This document shows, piece by piece, positions 10,093 through 20,400 of a DNA stretch of 64,000 bases (the first letter of the stretch is position 1; each line of letters begins with the position of its first letter). The stretch comes from Limnephilus marmoratus (lineage: Eukaryota > Arthropoda > Insecta > Trichoptera > Limnephilidae): the NCBI GenBank assembly GCA_917880885.1, contig OU862930.1:31378040-31442039 (forward strand), given 5' to 3'. Under the pieces are notes generated by a model. That model saw only the letters and a list, made by a program, of their open reading frames with translations, made no database searches and was not told the origin of the DNA. The position numbers and the translations under genes are program-made.

Positions 10093-10221
10093 ATGGATGA
10101 CGAACAGTTTATGGAAGCTTTTAGACGGCACGAAGTTATTTATAAAATCAAATTACAGGATTATAGAGATTCTGCATACGCAGTGCAACTTAGGAAGAAA
10201 TTTCAGCCATTTATGGCATGA
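10093..10221 (+). pseudogene. MADF/Myb-like frame of the Harbinger element
   Basis: A 42-codon frame starts MDDEQFMEAFRRHEVIYK and continues LQDYRDSAY. It resembles the start of MADF domains (acidic N-terminus, a short helix, then YRD). Such DNA-binding second proteins accompany Harbinger transposases. The frame ends early (FMA stop), so this is a fragment. Confidence 0.45.
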
Positions 10222-10515
10222 TTTTCAATATTATACCCCTATAATGAATGTCAATCAAACTTTAGATCTTTCTCTGGTCCCAATTGACTTTCGAAGATGT
10301 GTGTTTTCTTTTTTTATGTCATATTCAATAATTCAATTATGCTGTGAAGCTCTTCAAATACCACTTTACTCATACGGAAGTACATGAAGAATCGTCCGTC
10401 ATCAGATTCTAGTTCCTTTACTAAAGTATGGAACTCTCCAAACATTTGTCTTTGTTTGTTAATGTTGTGGACCCAAATACTTCTCACTTTTTTTCTTTTT
10501 ACGAGAATATTGATT
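10215..10515 (-). pseudogene. HARBI1-like transposase N-terminal fragment
   Basis: The minus-strand frame reads KKVRSIWVHNIN, QMFGEFHTLVKELESDDGRF, YFRMSKVVFEELHSII, then a stop. A further THLRKSIGTRERS piece follows with stops. WVH-x-IN, G-E-x-H-L-V-x-E-L and YFRMS-x-x-x-F-x-x-L are hallmarks of PIF/Harbinger DDE transposases just before the catalytic core. The core with the DDE residues is missing. Confidence 0.75.
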
Positions 10516-10969
10516 TAACAATAATAATCGTAGCAAATCATCTTCAAATTCACTTTCAAGATATGGCAAAGCTGTCATCTGCTAAGAGAATCACATAAAC
10601 ATAACCTAAAAAATAAATGTCAAATGTGTCAAATCAAACGCGCCTGCGCACAACCACAGACCCATTCATTTATGCACAGACCCCTTGTCACGTGGTCACA
10701 GCGACGCGTACGTACGTCTGGCCAGTGTGAACGGTACAGGAACGTTGCGTGGCGTTGCGTCTGCTCAGTATGATCCTTGCTTAAGTATTTCCCCAATAAA
10801 TGAAGACATAATTTGTCTCGACGCCACCTAGCGAGGGATTTTAACACTAACAATGTCTCTCTCGCAAAAAAAAAAAGTTGGTTGTTTTCAGGTGGAAAAA
10901 ATATAATAAGCAGTAATTGTTGAGTGAAACAATAGTATTATATTGAATCATTTGGCGGGTACAAGATAA

Positions 10970-11042
10970 GCCGCCATAGCTCAATTGGGAGAGCAGCTGA
11001 CCGGCAATCAGAGGGACACGGGTTCAGGTCCCGTTGGCGTCA
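10970..11042 (+). tRNA. tRNA-like sequence (GGC anticodon position), doubtful
   Basis: A 73-nt cloverleaf can be drawn. The acceptor GCCGCCA/TGGCGTC has one mismatch, the D arm is GCTC/GAGC, the anticodon stem GCTGA/TCAGA has one mismatch and loop CCGGCAA, the variable loop is GGGAC, and the T arm is ACGGG/CCCGT. Against a functional gene, position 33 is C instead of T, and box B is GTTCAGGTC with G where A is expected. It may be a tRNA pseudogene or the head of a SINE. Confidence 0.4.
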
Positions 11043-12289
11043 TGTATCTTTTCTCGGAAGATTTTTCAATGTGGATGAGTGTTTCAGATTGATAATTATT
11101 GTTTATAATAATTGTTACCCTTTGTGCTATGTAAAATAATTATTATTTTGATTTTATTGGGATGCGGAAATACTCGAGAAATCGCCGGCCATATATATCT
11201 TTTTTATGAGCGGTATCAGTAATTATAATTATGTAACTATTTATAATCCCAAATCAAGAGAGGTTAAAATATGGCAATTTTTAAATACAAAAGTATATTT
11301 AAAATACTAAAACCTAAAATGTAATGATGTACCTTTAGGTATGTTATTGTTAATGTCAACAATTCACGGAACTGAACAAAATGTGTGCTATATTTTCTCA
11401 GCTAACTTAACTAGCATGAATAAAGTGGTAAACACACAAAGGTCTTAGAATATTTAGGCAGGGAGTAGTCATATAATTTTAGAAAGCAAGAAACAATGAG
11501 CTCAAAAATTCAGTTTTACGACACAGCGGAAGGGACTAATAAAAATTGGAAAGCAAGGATATTATCGGCAATGACATTAGTCGGCAACAAACAAACGTGA
11601 GCCGAGCCGAGCGAGGGGCAGTAAAACCTTTTCCTTTGACTCAAGCGGCCGACGGTAATGTTTCAAAGCTGTCAATTAAGGACAATACTTGAGGACGGAG
11701 AAAAGCGGACGAAAGACAATAAATCTTTTTCGTTTGAGAAGTTCCACAGTAGTGACCGCAACTTTCTGCCCAGGAATTTGCGCAATTTTACATCTGCATA
11801 ATTTTTCAACAACCAATAAATTTGCAAATTGCCGACTCGTAAATTTTGTGCAATTGTCAAATAACTAAAGTTAAAAAAAAATTAACTTAAAGTGCCAGTG
11901 GTCCAAATTAATCGAACGATCAGTTGTACGAGGAGCCCAAGACGATCATCATAACAACGGAAGTGACTGAACATTTTATTTGTTTTAACCGCCGAAGTGA
12001 TCAGACTCTGAACAATAAGCAACTTGCATGGATTTCATAACAACTTGGAAAAAATCGTGTGGATAGATTTTTTTTACTAAGATTACGAAAATGTTAGAAA
12101 ATTTCTTTAAAAGTGTACAGTTTTTTTTTAAATTAATAAATAAATCCACCCCATAATCCAATGAGCATGCTCATAAACCAAACGGCTTTTGAAACTTCAA
12201 ATTAGCATGCTCAATAAGAGCAACGTCACTGAAACACAAGCTACTTGGTAACATTTGCTCAATAGTAGTGGGCTCTTTGGCTTCTAATG
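11043..12289. other. No gene recognised
   Basis: AT-rich sequence with no frame I can support. The largest open frame (11672-11860, minus, 62 codons) has no recognisable motif. A GC-richer patch near 11590-11660 is not explained. Confidence 0.5.
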
Positions 12290-12930
12290 ATCATGTGTGT
12301 CCGTAGCGTATAACGTTGAGCTTTGAGCGGCTTGAGCGCTTCATGTGCTTAGGTGTGGCGGGTCTGTAAGGGATTGTATTGCAAGCGATATTGTGCGTGT
12401 GCGCTTTTACAGCTAAGTCTTTCGGACGCATTAGTGTTTATCAGAGTAGAACTGCATTTCCTGATAATTATCTTGGATAGTTGGTTGTCTATGGAAATGT
12501 CATTGCACTTTTTGTTTGATATCTATGCATTAATGGTGACGGGTGACGGGTGACGTTCCGTTACCAACGCTTGTGCGTCTTTGCATACCGCCTTTCTAAA
12601 GTAATATCGTATTAACTGCACAATATTTGCAATATTTTTACAGTTTTGGATCAATTCAGTGGCCATCCCATTTCTTTCCCCAACTTATGTTATACTTATA
12701 TAGTGACGATTCTTTAACCTTAAACCCATTGGAATTGACCGCCGTGCTTCGCTTATAGGTAGGTTCATGTTATATCGATTAAGTTAGCCTGAATTAATAA
12801 TTGGTACTTACATGTTTGTTGTAAGAATGTATCTCATTTCATAACATTCGTGATATTCGTGATGGCAGGTAATACTTGTTCATTGTGGATTTACGGCCGC
12901 TAGCACGAATGCTAACCAAGCAATTAGTAT
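12290..12930 (+). promoter_or_regulatory. Distal upstream homology shared by copies B and C
   Basis: Blocks here match about 32870-33350 upstream of copy C, for example GTTGTCTATGGAAATG, ATTAACTGCACAATATT and a TTGACCGCCG-GCTTCGCTT block. The match shows that the duplicated unit reaches about 2 kb upstream of the ATG. It contains the tandem GGTGACGGGTGACG near 12535-12555. No coding frame is evident. It may hold distal promoter elements or an untranslated exon. Confidence 0.55.
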
Positions 12931-13009
12931 GTTTATGAAGTCTGTTCCCCGAGCGGAAAACTTTAACTTATTCCAATTACTTGTCAATTCCATTATAACA
13001 TCATATTTT

Positions 13010-14200
13010 TATGTATTGTGTTTACTTTTTGTTAATAATTACCTATGTCTATTACAGACTTACTTGTTTTCCTTCATATCATGGAATACACAAACAAACC
13101 ACTGTTGTAAATTTATTTACTAACGAGACAAAACATGGTGTAAGCCATTAAAGCAATTTCTTTATTCTAAATGATTTTTTTTTATCAGAGTGATACTGAG
13201 ATTAGGCATCTACCACTCAGTTAACATTTGAATCAAATGGTTCAACACGCTTAACAGCACAAGTTATTTTGACAGTTCTGCCATTCGTTTATGTCACAAA
13301 AATAAACTTATTTATTAAAGAAAAAGACAGATTGTATCAGTTGGATAATAATGAGGTGTTTCTATTTCTGGAAATGAAAATTAATGCATTTTAATAGCTT
13401 CCAAATTATAAAGAAATACAATCAGTTCTTCACTTGGCGGCCATTGTTATTGATATGATATGACAGTTTTAAAGTAATTTCTTTCCTAATTTACTTCTCT
13501 TTTAGCTGAGATGTGAACCTGTCATCCTAAAACATGTTCTTAGTTTGCACGAAATATCTATTAAATTACATTGTTTTCATTTCTAGAAACTGAAATAATT
13601 TCATATCATTGTTATCTAACTGGTGCAAAGTGTTTTTAATAATAAATATGGCTATTAAGCGTGTCCCGCTTTACTGAATATATACCATATTTTCAGTCGG
13701 TCATTTTTATGAAGCCAATAATGCATTTATTTCTCTAAATCCTTTAACTGAGTTAGCTTAATCGCTCTTCTGTCGTTTAATTGGTAAAAGCTTCCTGATT
13801 TTATATTTTTTCAATCCTCATTGTAACGCCTGTGTATTTTGTCGCGCGGTTTTTATTGCAATCATATCTCTAGTTTTAATCACGATGACAAGAAAAATCC
13901 GTGAAATAATTTCTTTTGTTTTTTTCGATTCAATGACTGGTATGAGCGCAATAAGCAGGCTATGAATGGGCACTTCAAATTAACATAATCAGTTTTACAA
14001 GTGGAATGAGAATAGAGGGCTAAACGGTTTTTTTCTCTTACTTGATATTTGATGCACGAGGTTAGATAAACGTATTTGATATTTTTTAGAGTGGTCCAGT
14101 TCATTTCCGATGCTTTTAATATTTCATTTAAACTAAAGATGATTACTTAAAACTCTGTTATATTTTAAACCAGGATCAATTAATTAATTTTCTGTTGTAG
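13010..14200 (+). promoter_or_regulatory. Upstream region of zinc-finger copy B
   Basis: Near-identical to 1-421 plus 2398-3295 of unit A, without the LINE. The uninterrupted site for the LINE target lies at about 13385-13410. No gene is seen. Confidence 0.6.
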
Positions 14201-14269
14201 ATAAAATTTATTTTTACCTGGAACCAATTGCGATCTTCATATTAAACCGCAACGCTATCACAGAAGGTC
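14201..14269 (+). promoter_or_regulatory. Conserved 69-nt leader of copy B
   Basis: It follows TTCTGTTGTAG at 14200 and is nearly identical to the leader of copy A. See the copy A leader for the inference of an upstream splice acceptor. Confidence 0.45.
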
Positions 14270-14423
14270 ATGGATCTTCCTAACAGAGGGAGTGCTTTCA
14301 TCAAAGCGGAACCAGGGTCCCAGGAAAAGGGTGGAGGTGAAATGCAATTTTCGGATGTAGATATCCACCTCCCGATTGTGAAGAAAGAGTTTTTGCGGTA
14401 TGCGGCGAGTACTCCGACAGCCA
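14270..14423 (+). CDS. Copy B exon 1
   Basis: 154 nt from ATG (context GGTCATGG) to CCA|GTGAGT, phase 1. It encodes MDLPNRGSAFIKAEP, SDVDIHLPIVKKEFL and ASTPTA. Confidence 0.85.
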
Positions 14424-17400
14424 GTGAGTTCCATTGCATATTAAGAAAATATTCAGAATTCATGTCCGCTTTGGAATGTTTTTCGCAGACGGGACTCGTT
14501 ATGCTTGTATATGACGCTTTTTTTTGCCTCATTTAAAACATATATGTGAGTCACGATTAATATAATGGGGTCCCAAAAGAAGTTGAAGATGAATTTTTGA
14601 AATGCGAAATCTGCTTAACAAGTAAACTGACAAATTTGAAATTTAAGAATGAACGATGAAGAGTAAATGATTTGTTAAAAATTGTCCACACAGACGTGAA
14701 TGAACCGATAACTCAAACAGGTGTCAATGGCGAGAAATATTTTGTTTCTTTTATCGACGATTTCAGTAAGCTTGCAATTGTTTATTGTATAGAGAAAAAA
14801 GTGATGTTCAAAAAAGTGACGAGCTTACAGAAGACATTGGGAATTGACATTATTTCACTGGTTTGTGGATGTGCATCAAACCACTGACCGAGTTTGGAAA
14901 TGTCTGCTGTATCTCTACTTCAGTGGGCTTGTCCGAGGTCCTTGTGCTGTTCACTTGACGTGAAGAAGATTCCACAAAACTCTTCAGGGGAAGTGCAGAT
15001 CTCATGAGTTGCGCTCATACCAACTAACCAATTGCTGACTACATTGTGCGAAACATCTCTGGCTCCTGTTATGCCTCCTCGGCTTTTGAATGATCGCATC
15101 AATGTGGTTTCGACGGTCATATTTGACCATACGTCTGAATAATAGCGATCAGAGCATCGCATAATCGTTGTTGCGCGTCGGTGTGTCAGTAATAAGATGA
15201 AAACAGCTTTTTCTGAAAATGGCGACATTTTACGAAAAAACTTTAAATTGCTGTAAATATTTACTGGTAGAAGATTTATTTGTATACGTATATATATTCT
15301 AAAAGGAAATTAAATTCTTTACAACTTCTTTCAAATAAACTTCTTTGTGTGATGAATATTTTATACGATATGATGGAATGTTTGATGAAAAATATGAGGT
15401 AAAATGATTTTTTTCCAAAATATCTACATTTCTGGAGCGTGTTATTCAAAAACGGCTGGGATTTAGAAAATTACATATAGAATAAAAGTTGTAGATAATT
15501 TTATAAGCTTTTACTTATTTTCACAAAATTTTCCTTTGCGACGCACCGTTTTTGAGATACAAGCGGAAACCTAAAAATTGGGACCTTCCCCCCCCCTCCC
15601 CTCCTAGCTCACCACCTAGACGTCAGAACTTTTAGTATGTTCACACCCTAAACAAGTCCTGAAAGAATCGCTTAGGTCCCTGCTCACGCACTCTACACCT
15701 CCTTTTGGAGCATTCATTTTCTGGACTATATAATATCTTTGTGGACAAAAACGAAAAAAATATATTAAAATCTCGACTTCTCCAAATTATTCAAAAATTA
15801 CAAAAATCTACCATTTTGAATATTTGGCCTTTTCACCTACTTTATCCAAAACGTTGTTTTGGAAATCATTTCATAAAATTCTTGACATGTTATTTTTTAT
15901 ATTACACTATGTGTACATCATCTTTAGCAATTGTTTCTGTTTGCAATTTATTGCGTTCCTTGGTCCACTGGACGTTTATTAAAGAAAAAACACTTCCAAC
16001 ATTGGCGTTATGGCCTGGAATCACAAAGTTTAGCCATTGGTCAAAACGTTTACTGTCGTCTAGTTTTTTTTATTTATTTTTTTTTTATTTTGCAGAAATA
16101 AACATTACATTATTACATAATGGAAAATAGTTACAAAGTTATAGAATTAATACAATAATTGGTACCAATGACATGTCGCTGTTATATGCTTATGTTTTTG
16201 TGAGAAAAATAATACATTATACCTAAATTAAATTAGTAAATTACTGAAGGAGAGGGGTGTGTGAGAGTGTTTGTATGTGTGTGAGGGTGCGTGAGGGTGT
16301 GTGGATGTGTGTATTATGTGTGCGAATTCAGTGTGTTAAATTTTTTTTTTCTTAAATAGAGGGAGGGAATCAAAAAATATATCGTTATTTGTGGGTTTTT
16401 GAATTGAGTTGAATCTTTGAAGGATGCGGGAAATGGGGGAGTTGGCCGTAGCGTTCGTATTATTACTAGTTGTGCAAAAAAGGTTGGTGTGGCGAGTTCT
16501 TTTAGATGGGATGTTAAAATTTATTTGGGATAGAAGTTCTGGGCAGTCTATTTCGTTATGTATTATTTTATGGAGAAATGTCATGTCAGCTACCGTTTGC
16601 CTGGATTTCAGGGTTTGGAGAGTGCAGATGTAATTATTGTTGTATTTATAACCGAGATACTTAATAAATTTATTTTGTATGCGCTCTATATTATTGACGT
16701 ATTGGGTGTATTTGGGATTCCAGACAGGCGATGCAAATTCCAGTGTACTTCTGACTAGTGAGGAGTAAAGCATTACTAGAGTATGTGGATTTCTAAATAA
16801 TTTACTCAGACGTAGTATGAAACCCAACATTTTGTAAGATCTATCAGTGATTGAATCAATGTTCGTATAAAATATAAGTTTACTGTCTAAATAGACTCCA
16901 AGGTCCTTACATTCATTTTTTGAGATCACGGGTTCATCGCAGAGTGAATATGAAAAGTTAATTATGTGCTTGTTTATTTATTTTATTTATTTATTTATTT
17001 GTTTATTAAGACATACACAGTACATATAATACAGATTATAAGGTATGTTAAATTAAATTATTACATGGTTATGTACCTATTACGTAAGTCCATAGAATAT
17101 CATTTGGTAATTACGCCTGAGATATGAACCGGTGTTAGAACTTAATTATTGAATAAATGAGTAATAATAATAAGAAGGAAGAAAAAAAAGGGGGGGGGGG
17201 GGGGAGATAAGGAGACATTTTAAAATAAAGAATTATATGCTCACTAATTGTAATTGACTGATTAAAGTTTAATGAAAAGTTAAGTGTAAGTAATTTTAAA
17301 ACAATTATATCACGCCAAGAAATTTAATAAATTAGTTTTGTATGTTTGCAAGGAATCATGAAAAATGTCTAAGTGTAGTAATTTTTCATAGTGGGTATAA

Positions 17401-20400
17401 GTTATGATTGCGCGAGTAATTGGTGAGTTACTCGCTGCATTAGTGTTATTGGATTCTATATGAAAAAGAGAAGTGTGCCTGGTACGCCTCATTGGGACAT
17501 TTAAACCAATAGTGGATAGCAATTCAGGACTATCTATTTTATTATTTAGCAGGTTATACAGAAACAGCAGATCTGATAATGTGCGTCTTTTTTGTAAACT
17601 TAACATGTTATTTGTAGTTTTGTTGTATTTCTTGAATAAATATTTAGAGAATTTATTCTGTATACTTTCTACTATATCTATGTACACCTTATATTGAGGA
17701 TTCCATACCGGGGATGCATACTCCAGTGGACTTCTGACCAATGAACAAAACAACATTTCAAGAGTCTTAGCACTTTTGAAAACTTTACATATTCTTAATA
17801 AGAAACCTAGCATCTTGTAGGATTTTGATATTATGTGTTCGATATGCTTATCAAAAATTAATTTGTTGTCTAAATAAACACCTAGATCTTTACATGTAGA
17901 CGTAGATTGTAAAGGTTTATTATTCAAGTTGTAAGAATAGATGATTTTATTTTTATTTCTAGTAAATGTAATTGAGTGACACTTAGAAATGTTTAAGGAC
18001 AGTAAATTTGATTCACAATACGCGCACAAATGATCAAGATCGCTTTGTAATTCTATACAATCAGATAAAGACTGTATAGGTTTAAAAATTTTCATATCAT
18101 CCGCATATAACACAAAGTAACTATTTTGAAAGCATACATAGATGTCATTTATGTAAATATTAAATAAGAGTGGTCCGAGATGTGACCCCTGGGGCACACC
18201 CGAGACGATTTCCGTTAAACAGGATGCGAAACCGTTGACAACCGTGATTTGGTGCCGATTACTGACGTATGATGCGATCCATCTATAGAGATCACCGTGA
18301 ATTCCTAGACTAAATAACTTCTGTAAAAGAATATAGTGATTAACACGGTCGAATGCTTTGGAATAATCAGTATAGATGGCATCTACCTGGCATCGCATAT
18401 CCATTTGAGCATGAAGAAAATTTATAAAAGACACAAGATTCGAGGTTGTGGAGCGATTTCTCATAAAGCCATGTTGATTAGTTAAGAGTGAAGGTGAGAT
18501 GGTAGAATATAATTGATCGTAAACAATTTTTTCCAAAACTTTACTTAGAATGGGCAATTTGGATATAGGTCGATAGTTGGAGACATCATTTTTACTGCCA
18601 TTTTTAAAGATTGGGGTAATCAAGGCTGTTTTCCACTTGTCAGGAAATGTTCCTTCAGATAGCGATAGTTTGAAAATGGCAAAAATGGGGGGGTGTCAGT
18701 TGTTTACTACAATAATTTATAAAGATTCCTGGAAGTTGGTCGTTCCCCGGTCCCTTTTTGATATCGATGGACTTAAGGTATTTGAAAGTTATGTCTTCAT
18801 TGATCTCGATTGAGCTAATAACGCTATTTGAATTAAAACAGTCACTGGCATTGCTTGTATGAGCAGGTTGAACATTCGAAAATACAGAACCAAAATACTC
18901 GGAAAATAAATTGGCTACTCCTGTACTGTCATTAGCAGTTTTTTCACCATAAATCATATGATCGGGGATGGTAGGAGATTTTCTTTGAGAATTGACATAG
19001 GACCATATTTTTCTAACATTATGCTGTATGCCGGATTCTATCGTAGAAATGTAGGTTTTGTAAGCCGCTGAAGCAACCGTTTTTTGTCTTTTGCGAAGCA
19101 AAGAAAATGACAGATAATCAAGAGGGTTCCGGTGACGCTTCCATGCTCTAAAGAATTTTAATTTTTCATTTGTTATTTTTATTAAGGCTGCCGTGTACCA
19201 TAGTGGATATTTTCCAGATTTAACAACTTTCTTGGGAATAAACGCATCGACAATTTGTTCAATTATAACGTAAAATGAATGTAACGCTGTATTTACATCC
19301 GGTGCATTTATAACGGTAGACCAGTCGGTCTCATTCAGTTTCTCATTAATCTCGGTGTAATCTGCTTTATGGAATAATTTTATTGTTCGAGGAGTTGAGA
19401 GGGTTGCATTAGTGGATGGAAATTCTAGCTCTATAACCAATGATTTATGATGAGCATCCTCTTTAACCAAAGGGTGATCGGCAAGCGACACCTTAGCTGG
19501 AATGTTACAGAAAACAAGGTCCAAAATTCGTCCATAGTTATTAGGTAAATTGTTAAATTGGGTTAAATTTGCAAAATATAAGCAGTTAAGTAACGTGAGT
19601 GAACATTGGTCTCTGTTAGTTGACATTATTTGTTGATTATTCCATTTAAAATTTGGCATGTTATAGTCGCCTACGATTAGAAACTGATCATTGGGAAAAC
19701 GGATTGTTAAGTCAGAAATAGTATTTGTATGACTGGTAAACAACGCTAATCTCTCTGAAGACGTTAATTTTGGACCGACACTAGGTATGTACACGCAGCA
19801 CATATGGATGTTATAACAATGATGATTTGATTTTGATGTATTGACAGTTATCCAAATATCTTCAGCGTCTGAATTCCAAGAGCGGGGGGTAACAAAAAAA
19901 TCTTTTTTAATACCTATGATTACGCCTCCACCAGTTGATTTACCAGTTCGATGGATATCCCTATCATTTCTGTAAACAGAATAGCGGTTATCAAATAATT
20001 CTTCATCTAGGATGCTATCAACCAACCAACTTTCGGTAATGAAAATCAAGTCATAATTATTGAGCAGCACATTCTGATGAAATTCCAACGTTTTTGAGCG
20101 CAAACCTCTTGCATTTTGATAAAAAATTATTAAAGAATCAAGCATTGAGAAATACTGTTAATTACTTATGTAACCTTGTTTTCTATAAAATATTTTTGAA
20201 GAACATCATATTCATGAATTATATGTTCATAGTCATAAGTCCACTGGGCAAAGCAAAACATACAACTATCAATTAATGTGCGTGAGTACATTATGGAATG
20301 CATTAGTGAGCAATGAGCAGGTTGGGTTAATGTAAAAAGGGTGATATTTATAAAATTAATTAAGTGATTTTGTATTAGTGAGCAATGAGCAGGTTGGGTT

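Larger units (their letters stand above)
9778..10785. mobile_element. PIF/Harbinger-type element, decayed
   Basis: The ends form an inverted repeat: on the left AAGGCCACACTGAGC followed by GCAACGCCACG, and on the right, in reverse complement, AAGGATCATACTGAGC followed by GCAACGCCACG. It carries two convergent coding remnants typical of this superfamily, a small MADF-like frame on the plus strand and a HARBI1-like transposase start on the minus strand. I could not define a clear 3-bp target duplication. It is too short for an autonomous copy. Confidence 0.7.

Noticed and set aside
9458..10785. 9458-10785 as one hAT element.
   Set aside because: The right part has different TIRs (GGCCACACTGAGC type) and HARBI1-like coding. 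Only the junction at 9458-9484 is hAT-like.
15705..16130. A 141-codon plus-strand frame as a gene.
   Set aside because: No motif. It extends into the T-rich tail of LINE X and ends in low-complexity FYLFFFYF sequence.
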